From positions 112,918,461 through 112,982,460 of the forward strand of contig NC_089595.1 of assembly GCF_019320115.1 (NCBI RefSeq): DNA of 64,000 nt, given 5' to 3'. Both the position numbers and the translations under genes were made by a program. This document shows positions 1 to 9,549 of this stretch, piece by piece (within the stretch, counting starts at the first letter, position 1; each line of letters begins with the position of its first letter). The DNA comes from Miscanthus floridulus. Its lineage: Eukaryota; Streptophyta; Magnoliopsida; Poales; Poaceae. The notes beneath the pieces are model-generated. The model did no database searches, had not been told where the DNA came from, and saw nothing but the letters and a program-made list of their open reading frames with translations.

Positions 1-824
1 ACGATGGATTTCCGAATCCTTTGATCATTAGCGCAAACTCCCTAAACAAAAGTTGAAGACCTATGTGCCAGCTACAAAACTTATTTAGAGACCAAAGTCT
101 AATTTGCAAAGGATGGAGAGTAAAATCGAGCCAAAGTCGAGTTCATGAAACTGAAAACTCAGTTTCATACTTAGAAAAATTCTAAGTGTTGAATCTAACC
201 CCAAAACTAGCTTGTGGGACCCTTTTGAGCATGTTGTGCACATTTTCATGAGTTGGTCACAAAATAACTTTTGTTCCTTACATAATTCTCTACATCTTTG
301 CTTTAGGTTGCTCAGACATGCAATTATCCTAAACCACACTTTTTAAACAGTCAAACAAAAGGGTTCAGGGGTCAAATTTGGTCAAACCATGACTTGGAAA
401 CCTAATTAGCCAAAGTGATCAACATGAACAATGTTCCAAAAGACATTCTAGGTGTAACTAAGTTACTTAGGATGATTATTAACCACACCACACATTGGTC
501 ACACAAGAATCAAGCAAGGTATGTACTGAAACAATGAAAAACACAAGAAATGTTGCAAATGTTTCCTAGTCATGTTTCACATGTTTCATGATCTCGTTGC
601 ATAGTATTAACTAATCTTGTTTCACTAAGTGAGTGGCACATGTTGCACTTAAGTGTTGCATACTTTACATTTCATAAAAGAACAACACACATGAAATATA
701 CAACACGTTGCAATGTTTCGAAATTATGTTTCATGTGCTATAAGTTCACGAATGGATGCATGATGCTCATGTTCTTTTATGAAATGCAGTGCAAATGTGG
801 AAGCTAAACACCAGGGGTGTTACA
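1..824 (-). mobile_element. Tekay/Del-like LTR fragment at window edge
   Basis: AT-rich sequence with no gene. Its right edge is GGGGTGTTACA at 814-824, the reverse complement of the TGTAACACCCC start common to Tekay/Del-type gypsy LTRs in grasses. The same TGTAACACC start appears on the plus strand at 43246. I infer a minus-oriented LTR entering from the left edge; orientation is not certain because these LTRs begin and end with short inverted repeats. It abuts a truncated Tat LTR at 825, so it probably inserted into that LTR. The small frame at 85-339 has no recognisable domain. Confidence 0.5.
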
Positions 825-1665
825 CTGCCGACCTTGTAGACGTCAACAGGGACAGCTCCACGTCGCGGTCCTATCCGTTACTGGCGCCATATGCAGGCGC
901 CGCCTGTCGGTCATGGCGCTCCACTCTGTCCTAGCGAACGTCATGGTGAACTGACGCGCCTGTCAGTGTTCGTACGGGGGTTAGGCAGAACAATACCGGA
1001 ACGCCCGATGCTGTTCCTAATGTGAATCCCCAGGTATGGACCGTCATGGCCGCGCGTTACATCGAGGCATGCCAGTCTCTTCCTTGGTGTCAGAGTTTTG
1101 ACCAAGCCCATATGCCTGGACCTGGAGTGGTTGGCGGTGGTATGGAACCCCGTCGGGCGAGGCGGAGCCCGCGACCTCGGGGTTGGGTGAGGCGGAGAGC
1201 AAACCCAAGGGTTGGGCGAGGCGGAGCCCGCAGCTTCGGGGTCGGGCGAGGCGGAGCCAGCCCTCAGAGGTTGGGCGAGGCAGAGCCCGCGGCCACGGTG
1301 TCGGGCGAGGCGAAGCCCGTGGCCTTAGGGTCGGGCGAGGTGGAGCCAGCCCTCAGAGGTCGGGCGAGACGGAGCCCACGGCCTTGGTGTCAGGCGAGAC
1401 AGAGCCCTACCCCAGAGGTCGGGCGAGGTGGAGTCCGCCCCCAGAGGTCGGGCGAGGCGGAGCCCGCAGCCATGGTGTCGGGCGAGGCGAAGCCCTACCC
1501 CAGAGGTCGGGCGAGGTGGAGTCCGCCCCCAAAGGTCGGGCGAGGAGGAGCTTGCGCGCCTGGGGGTCGGTTGGTGCCGTAGTCGCGCTCTTGACTGCTC
1601 AGATGAATCAATGTTGATGGTCATTAGCTCCTCCTTTTCGGGTACCATAATATTGGTCCCTAACG
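825..1665 (-). mobile_element. Truncated Tat-type gypsy LTR (copy 0)
   Basis: Closely resembles 19292-20105, the 3' part (in window direction) of the complete LTR of the Tat element. It shares the block around GACGTCAACAGGGACAGC, the GGCGGAGCC minisatellite and the end TTGGTCCC. Its first ~460 bases (window direction) are missing at the junction with the Tekay-like LTR. It ends at 1665 against the same neighbouring sequence (GTTAGCTTGTGTAGC) that follows the complete LTR at 20106. The terminal CCGACA has decayed to CTAACG, so it is older or less constrained than the LTR at 18829-20105. Long plus-strand frames here are translations of the GC-rich repeat, not genes. Confidence 0.75.
1145..1560. 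repeat. GGCGGAGCC minisatellite in LTR copy 0
   Basis: Imperfect tandem repeat, roughly 24-30 bp units built on TCGGGCGAGGCGGAGCC, often followed by CGCGGCCT or AGCCCTCAGAGG. It is GC-rich and lies inside the LTR. The same array occurs in the other three LTR copies with different unit numbers. Confidence 0.85.
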
Positions 1666-2125
1666 GTTAGCTTGTGTAGCTTGCTAATTACCTTCTTGCT
1701 TGTGTAGCATAGAAGTAGCTCCCTTACGTGATTAATTTGGTTTAAGTAACCTTATTAGTCACGTTACTTAGTTTTTGTAGCTAAGTAATTTGAGCTCTCT
1801 AATTTGGCTTATGTAGCCTTATTATTGAGCAGTGCTAATGAGCTTAGGCTTTATGCGCTTTGCATCACTAGATTGTGTAGGTGCTTCCCGGTTTGGTTGA
1901 AATACTAGTTGCTTAGGTTTGTGTGACCTTGTAAGCTAGAATTGGTTAGGTGAGAACTAGCTAGTTAGACACCTTTGTTGCCTATTTATGATCTTTATAA
2001 GGTGCTTGAGAACTTAGATAGAGGGATGTAGTCTTGGCTAGACCGATATTTATAATTTCGTATTTATCTCGGTTAGCCGGCGCGATTATTTTTAGAAAGA
2101 ACTGTTCATCCCCCTCTACTCCGTC
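1666..2125. repeat. Diverged transposon-like flank, copy A
   Basis: About 460 bases that match 20106-20565 with many substitutions (I estimate 6-8 percent). The end, with CCCCCTCTACTCCG and CTCTACA, looks like the 3' end of grass copia LTRs, so this may be a copia LTR remnant. It directly follows a Tat LTR end in both copies. No coding content is supported. Confidence 0.55.
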
Positions 2126-3395
2126 ATCTCCACTCTACACCATTGTCATATCAACTTCATGCATGGTTGAAAAACTAGTTATCAAAATGCTGTCACTTCA
2201 AACACAGATTCACGTGTAATTTGAAATTTTAATTTATATATTACTTGATGCATAATTCACTGGAGAATGGAGGATAACAGGATTTGGCCTAAGAACATCC
2301 ATCCTTTTCACCGTGTATCTCTTTGCAATCTCAGCCATCCGATGTACAATCCATAGAACATATTCTAAGGAGATAAGCAGCCGGTGCACGCCCCTTGGGG
2401 ACCAAAGAAATATATCTATGTGGGTATATGTAACTTTTCATCTCCAGTGATTCTGGAAAGGGAATTGACTACATTCCAATCTTGTTCCCGGCTTGTTCAT
2501 GGAATTCGCACTGTCCCACACAATAAGATTTGATTTACTGCCACTTGATCTGTCCAAAGGCTACCATTTCTTCGTTCAGATGAATGGGCTTGGAAGGTTT
2601 GCATCCATCGGATGTGTTGGAGCAGCAAGTTGCAGTTTTGATTCGTGCAGCGTGCATCGAGCCATCAGGAGATCTCTACCTCGGAGTCATATCTGCACAA
2701 AGCCGTCGGAAAGATGCAGGATTCCCACTGATATTTTGAACCATCCAGGCAAGGCTTCAGGAAGATGCTAGGTAGTGAAATGGAGACTTCTTTCAAGCGC
2801 TTTGCTAGCGTTTCTGAATATATTTTAGGGTAGTGTATGAGCCTGCAGCTTTGTATGGGCTGTTTCCAAAGATAGATTGTGACTTGAGATACTTCAAATC
2901 TTTAATCTTTATTTGTGTTTGCCTCTTGCCCTGTGAAATTGGAGATTCTGGATTGAGTATTCTGTGTTGTTTTCAACTGGAAAGGGAGTATATATTGTGT
3001 TGAAATTAGTAATATTATTGCCTTGTTGAGTTTTAAAAGAAGAATATATTATTCTGTAGCTTTTTGTGTACAGAGATGTCTTGATTGGTTCTTGCAATTC
3101 TACTGACGTTCAAGTTCAGGGTACGCACCACCAGTGAGTTATACGGTCAGCTTGTCTCCTACTTAAAAGTTAAAACAATTGTTTAAGCACTATAACAATA
3201 ACGGCTTTTGCAGTGACTGTGAGCCATCGCTCACTGCTTATATTCTCTTAGAGCTGAGCCATCATTAGTTGGTATCTGGCCAGCTGCTTGATGCTATCAC
3301 CAAGTCTTGAACGCAAAAAAGGTTGGTTCAGATTCTACTCTGATCGACAAGTTGACGAATGCGAATCCAGGCGGTCTCTGCTTGGGATCAGATCC
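2126..3395. repeat. Near-identical duplicated unit, copy A
   Basis: Matches 20566-21872 almost base for base at a constant offset of about 18,439, with only a few differences seen (for example near 3028 and 3174) until a ~57-base deletion near 3310. It contains reading frames that look partly protein-like: 2493-2771, and a 50-codon plus-strand frame starting near 2582 and ending IF-stop at about 2740 that contains DLYLGVISAQS. I do not recognise the source. The stretch after it resembles a 3' untranslated region. It may be a captured gene end or a decayed host gene. It ends where the Tat LTR begins at 3396. Confidence 0.7.
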
Positions 3396-4749
3396 TGTCA
3401 GCGCTCGCACGAGTAAGTTTCTAGTATTACGCGTCTGGCTCGTATGGTGTGCTTAGAGGACACAAGGTTTATACTGGTTCGGACAAAATGTCCCTACGTC
3501 CAGTTCGTCGCTGCTGCTCGTGTTACTAGCTCTAAAAGTTTACAGTAGGGGTTACAAACGTGCGAGAGAGGGACTTGTCCCAAGTCTCTGGTGGAAGGAA
3601 TGAACGGGTGTCGAGAGCTCGGTTGCTGCTCAACCGTGTGCTTGTGTTGTGTTCTGATTGGTTCGAGGTTCGATAGGTTCGTGATGGTTCAATCGGGTTT
3701 GGCCTGAATCGATCCTCTTCATAGGGCGCCCTGCTTTCCCTTCTATAGGCCAAGGGAAAGCACGGGTTACACATGAGAGAAAGAGGAGAACGAGAGGGAG
3801 GAGAAGTCCTTCAGGATCGCCGGGTCCTTCTTCTCTTTCATGCGGGCCCCGTCGACCTTATAGACATCAACAGGGACAGCTCCACGTCGCGGTCCTGTCC
3901 GTTACTGGCGCCATGCGCAGGCGTCGCCTGCCGGTCATGGAGCTCCACTCCGTCCTGGCGAACGTCGTGGTGAACTGATGCGCCTGTCAGTGTTCGTACG
4001 GGGGTTAGACAGAACAGCACTGGTACGCCCGATGCTGTTCCTGATGTGAATCCCCAGGTATAGACCGTCGTGGCCGTGGGTTACATCGAGGAGTGCTAGA
4101 GTCTTCCTTGGTGTCAGAGTTTTGACCCAAGCCCATATGCCTGGACCTAGAGTAGTTGACGGCGGTATGGAACCCCGTCGGGCGAGGCGGAGCCCGCGAC
4201 CTCGGGTCGGGCGAGGCGGAGCGCAAACCCAATGGTCGGACGAGGCGGAGCCCGCGGCCTCGGTGTCGGGTGAGATGGAGCCCGCGGCCTCAGGGTCAGG
4301 TGAGGTGGAGCCATCCCTCAGAGGTTGTGCAAGGCAGAGCCCACGGCCATGGTGTCGGACAAGACGGAGCTCGCGGTCGTGGGGTCGGGTGAGGCGGAGC
4401 CAGCCCTCAGAGGTCGGGTGAGACAGAGCCCACGGCCTCGGTGTCGGGTGAGGCGGAGCCCTACCCCAGAGGTCGGGTGAGGTGGAGTCCGCCCCCAGAG
4501 GTCGGGCAAGGCGGAGCCCAAAGCCACGGTGTCGGGCGATGCGGAGCCTGCGGCCTCGATGTCGGGCGAGGCGGAGCCCTACCCCATAGGTCGGGCGAGG
4601 TGGAGTCCACCCCTAGACGTCGGGCGAGGCGGAGCTTGCGCACCTAGTGGTCGGTTGGAGCCATAGTCGCGCTCTTGACTGCTCCGATGAATCAATGTTG
4701 ATGGTCATTAGCTCTTCCTCTTTGGGTACCCTAGTATTGGTCCCCGACA
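3396..4749 (-). repeat. 3' LTR of the Tat element
   Basis: Reads TGTCAGCGCTCG at the left end and GGTCCCCGACA at the right end in window direction. It matches 18829-20105 but lacks about 12 bases near its left end and has a longer GGCGGAGCC array. It includes CCCTTCTATAGGCCAAGGG near 3740, which may be the LTR promoter region. Confidence 0.88.
4170..4640. repeat. GGCGGAGCC minisatellite in the 3' LTR
   Basis: Imperfect tandem units based on TCGGGCGAGGCGGAGCC, as in the other LTR copies. The longest frames across it are repeat translations rich in Arg, Gly and Pro. Confidence 0.85.
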
Positions 4750-4765
4750 GTAGCCCCTGCGCTTG
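4750..4765 (-). other. Polypurine tract next to the 3' LTR
   Basis: On the minus strand the sequence AAGCGCAGGGGCTAC lies immediately before the LTR start TGTCGGGGACC. Position and purine richness fit the plus-strand primer of gypsy elements. Confidence 0.6.
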
Positions 4766-5789
4766 CGGTGGAGTAGAATACTCCTTCAGAGGCTTTTCTG
4801 AACAGTAGGACTCTGAGGGCCTTGGTCTTCTTTTGTCGCCCACGGCGTGACCTGGTGACGGTGATTCCTTTTCATCGAGATCAGGCCCCTCAGGGGTATA
4901 GCCGTGAGATTTGGTGGGTCGGAAAAGATCTTTCCTGATCCTGACCCTTACGGGGGTCTGTTGTTCTACGACCGTGCGCTCAATCTTCGTGCGAGCCCAA
5001 CTTTCCTCAAGACCCTGCCCGTAGCAGGGGTCCAGTCGAGGATCGACTCGTCTTTGCGATTGTCTTCTCTCAAGCTTTTTTTTTATAAAAACAGAGGGGC
5101 CGAGCCGTGCCATGATTTTCCTCTACGGACGAATCATGGTGCTCGGTGAGCTATTAATGGGCTAGTCCGAGTGTGGCCCCGGCATCCCGTTCGCGGGGAT
5201 CTGGCTTGGGTCAGCTTGGTGACAGACTCCAGATTTTCAGCGGCCAATTCCATATAGTTCTCGGGTCCGCTCGACCGGCCCCTAGGGCTCTGTGCCTTTC
5301 TTTGAGAAAAAACCATGGATCGTATCCGGCCGAGACTCAAACGTGGGCCAAGATGCCCGCGGCGCTCGCGCAACCAGGTTCTGTCCATTAGCGGGCCCAT
5401 CCCTTTCCACCCCTCACTTTAAAAGGCGCCCAGAGCGGTTGTCGAACCCGTCGGTGAGCCAACCTTCGAACTCCTAGGACTAGATGGGCCGTAGTAGCAT
5501 TTTTAGCTCCGTATTCCTCTTACCTATGACAGGTCATGGCCCGTCCGGAGGGGCAAAACGTCCAGCGAGTTTTCTGAGGGAACGGACAGAGGTTGCGTGC
5601 GTGCGCCCCGCGGCGAGACATGGTGGCGGATCATGGTAGGCGCACAGATCTAGGAGGGCAGTTGGTTTCCTCACACCCGTCGCCCTTATAAAACCAAAGG
5701 GTTAGCCCCCCGGGTTCCATACCTTGCATCCTTGCCTCTACAGCCATGACTGCCGCCGCTAATCGCTTTGGTTTCCTGTCTCCGCATCT

Positions 5790-8700
5790 CTGCCACCGTT
5801 GAGTCTGCATCCATCCACCCCCACCTCCAATGGATCCATGGTGTCGTTCCAACATCACCTTCCAGCGCATGGAGGGCCTCGTCCGTCAGGGTCTTCTCTG
5901 CTCGCGGACCTCGGCCGAGGAGTGGTTGTTGCCCGGCTAGGAGGACTTGACATCGCCGCCCAACAGCTATGTGGTGTCGTTTGCCCACTTCCACGAGCGT
6001 GGGCTCGTGACCCCGCCCACAGATTTCTTCGGGGGCTGCTGCACTACTACAAGATCGAGCTGCAACATCTCAATCCCAATGGGATCCAGCACATGATGGC
6101 GTTCGTCACCCTATGTGAGGGATTCCTAGGGATCTGCCCCCACTTCGACTTATGGAGGCACTTCATTGTCGTCACCCTCCAGAAGAAGAGGGAGAAGAGC
6201 GGCAGGCAGGAGCTGCACATGCCGATGGGATGCGCCAGCATCAAACTCTGGAATGATCGGGTCGGCGAGTACCCATCGATGCGGCGTCAACGTCCAACAA
6301 GGGGTGGCACTCGCAGTGGTTCTACCTCAAGAACAACGCCGTCGCCCCTCTGCCGGAGTTCACTGGGCGCCTGATTGAAGAGGCCCCGAAGCCGTGGAGG
6401 AAGTGGGGCGTCCCGGAGAAGGACAAGAAGAAGATCCGAGACCACGTTGCCACCATCCACATCCTGAAGGAGAATGGCCTGAAGGGGTCAGGCGTCATTG
6501 GGGCTTACCACACAAGGAGGGTGGCGCCATTGATGACGCGCATGCTCTCGCTGTACGCGATGGCATCTGAGGCGTCGTTCGACGGAACGACGCTCACCGA
6601 GGGGATGCTCCCCAACTCTGAGATCATGCAACACATCAAGGAGGTAATGGAGCCTTTGTGGGATGACACGGGTGCCACGCTCGACTTCATCTACCCGGTG
6701 CTGGGGCATCCACCGATGCAGCCGGAGCCAGGCCACGTCGTCTTCGTAAGTTTCCCTTTCTCTTGGCTTCTCTTTAATTGATTTCTCGACCCCTTGATAC
6801 TAACTTTGAGAGGGGCAAGACCAGTTGAGGGACCTCATCCTCATGGATCATCCGGCACCGTTGCCGAGGGATTTGGCCGTGAGGACGACAAATCGTGCCG
6901 AGGGCGAGCAGCTGAGGAAGGTGAAGGAGGACAAGAAGAGGAAGAAGCAGCGAAAGCTATAGGCGTGGGAACGAGGGGAGGACACTGACAACGATGATGA
7001 TGACGACAATGGATACGATGATGAGGTAGTCGACGATATCGAGTGGGACAACCTAGAGGACGAGGATGCGCTGATAGGTATCGGTTCATCCTTGCAGGCG
7101 TTGGGACCCTTCCCGTTCCACGAAGGGGAGGGTATGTCCGGGGAGCCAGTGGAGGCGGGCCATACCGTCGGCCTATCCCAGGAGCCAATAGGGGCAGGCG
7201 GCTCTACCATCACGCCCGAGGTGCCAGCGGAGGCGGGCGGCTCCATCGTCGCGCCCCAAGAGCCAAGGGGAGCGAGCCCCTCTACCCAGGAGTAGGGGGT
7301 GGGCTCAAAACGGCCTTGCTCTGACGAGGCAGAGCAAAGGTCGGGGGGTTCGCCCCCCAAACTCATCTGCTGCCCGACAGCGCTGAGGTGAGTTATCGGT
7401 TCCTCTATTTTTCCTGTTTTGATCGGATTTCATCGTGGCTTATGTTTTTCGTCCCTTGCAACGTCGATAGGCAGCGGAATCCATTGGCGCTGGCGCTGAA
7501 GAAGAGCATTGCCCTCCAATCAAGGCGGCAGCCATCGGCTGGTGTTGCGTCTGTTTCGGGAGGGAGTGGCGTCGGTGTGACCGCGTCATCGGTTGGTCGG
7601 ACGCTGCCCATGGTGGCTCCTGTGGCCCCGGCGGGACGGGCGGACACAGGGGCTCAAGGGACGCCTTCAGAGGTTGCGGAGCAGCCGGTGATGGCCATGA
7701 TACCACTGCTGCTGGCGGGGCAGATGGGACTGCTGACCGCGCTCGTGGTGCCGATCGTGGCGGGCATGGCGTAGCCGGTTGTGACCCTGCCGACCCCGGT
7801 GGAGGTGGCGGCGGCCATGATAGATGTGTCAAAGCCGAGCACAACCACACCGGCACGCCCTGTGTTGTCGGCGGCCCAAGAAACAGTGCCTGGCGTGGGC
7901 CCAATGGAGGAGGACGTGGCCAAGGGGTCCCCAGGAGTCGTGGTGCTGGAAGAGAGGACAGCGTCCACACCGCTGATCCCTTTCGTCGCTGGAGGTGGCA
8001 TCTCGGTGGAGACGTCACGATGAGAGGGGTCGGCGGCGCTTGCAGCTGGCGGGGAGTTGTCCCTAGCCCTGATGTCGGTGGGCAGTTGCTCGCCCGCGCG
8101 GGGTGAGCCCCTGCTCCGGTGGACGAATCCGCAGGATCTGACGTCGATGCTTTTCACCCTAGATGACGCCACCGAGAGCATGGAGCGGGAGAGCCTCGGT
8201 GTAGGGATCGCGTCCGTGCTTGAGACCCTGAACCATGCCAAGGGCGCATTGCATGATGCCGTCATTCCCTCCGGCTAGGTATTGCTTCATCCTGCTTCTT
8301 GCCTTTATCTTCCTTTTTCTATTTTTTGTATCCTGATCATCGTCTTCCTACAGACCCTCATACCTCACAGCTGGGGGAAGTCTCGGTTCCTTGGTCAATA
8401 GAAGGAGACCTGGGACCACCTCGTCGAGGAGGCGCGGCTACGTGGGGAGGTGACCACTCAACTTGTTGCCGCCTAGCAGAGGGTGCCGAGCTGACTCCCC
8501 TCGCCAAGGAGGCTGAGAAGGCGTTCGGTCATGGGTGGCTGAGGCCCATCGGGATGTCGATGAGGCCGAGAAGGCGTTCGAGGCCCTGTCGGCGAGGTAG
8601 CGAAAGGATGAAGAAGAAGCCGCTAGGGTCAGGAAGGAGCGGGATGAGCTGCTCCAAAGGGACATCGAGACCCTCCAGTGGATCCTTGACCTTCTAGGTG

Positions 8701-9200
8701 AGGTTGAGAAGGAAACGGATCTAAGGCTAAGGGCCAAGGAGAAGCTCGTGGCCCTAGAGAAGATGGCGAGCCTGGATGCTGTGGCGGTCGCTCGGTTGCG
8801 CAATGAGCAGGATGAGCTGCTCCAAACCACAGAGAGGCTCTGCTCAGAATGTGGCACGGCTCACGAGGAGTGTGACCAGGCTTTCCGATAGTGCGACCAG
8901 GATTGCTAAGAGCGTAATGATGCGCAGCAGAAGGTCAGCTCCCTCTAGGCCGAGCTCGAAAGTGCGATGACCCAAAAGCTAGAGGTTGAGAGTGTTTCTA
9001 CTGGGCTAGCCATGGACCTCACCGAGGTGAGGAGGAGTCTTCAGGCAGAAAGTGACGAGCTCGGTATCCTGAGTGCCGCCCTCGGAGTGGTCTACAATGA
9101 CCTTCAGGTGGTGCGGTCGGAGGGGACCATCTCGCTCGTGGCTCGTGCCATCGAGATCATGGCTTAGGTGCACCAGCTCAAGAGGAATGCTCTTCACGCC
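5790..9200 (+). pseudogene. Antisense ORF of the Tat element (PF04195-like)
   Basis: This gene runs opposite to gag-pol. From about 5850 the plus strand encodes a domain with SYVVSFAHFHERGL, then PPHRFLRGLLHYYKIELQHL and GFLGICPHFDLWRHF. I recognise this as the grass 'putative gypsy type transposon' domain (PF04195). The frame shifts near 6020 and 6290 and has a TAG near 5938. A possible intron starts at the GTAAGT at 6747. Further on come a low-complexity Ala/Pro/Gly part (7050-8280) and a Glu/Arg-rich, coiled-coil-like part (8600-9160). Tat elements are known to carry such antisense ORFs between pol and the 3' LTR; their function is unknown. Stops at several places mean this copy is broken. 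Confidence 0.75.
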
Positions 9201-9549
9201 AGGGTCAATTAGTCCTTCATGATTGCTCATTCTCATTATGGAGACAGCATCGACCTTGGAGATGATGAGCCACGGCTATGCGCCTAGCTATGAAGTCCAC
9301 GAGCTAGAGGAGATGGAAGCAGCGGTGGCTCCCCTTTTGTAGGACCTGGTGGATAGGATAGAAGACGTAGTTCTCCCCCAGAGGGGCTAGTTAGTTAGAT
9401 AAGTCGGAAGATCATCTTTGTAATAATCGAACAAGTTTCGACCCCTGTGTTTTCTTCGAACAAGTCTGTTCTTTTCTTTCGGTGTGAACAAGTTTGTTTT
9501 TTCTCCCTTTTTATGTGCGAAAAAGGGTTAATGCGTTCTGACCCTTTTG

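Noticed and set aside
1022..1617. Long overlapping frames rich in Arg, Gly and Pro (also near 4122-4647 and 19448-20110)
   Set aside because: All are translations of the GGCGGAGCC minisatellite in LTRs, open in several frames at once.
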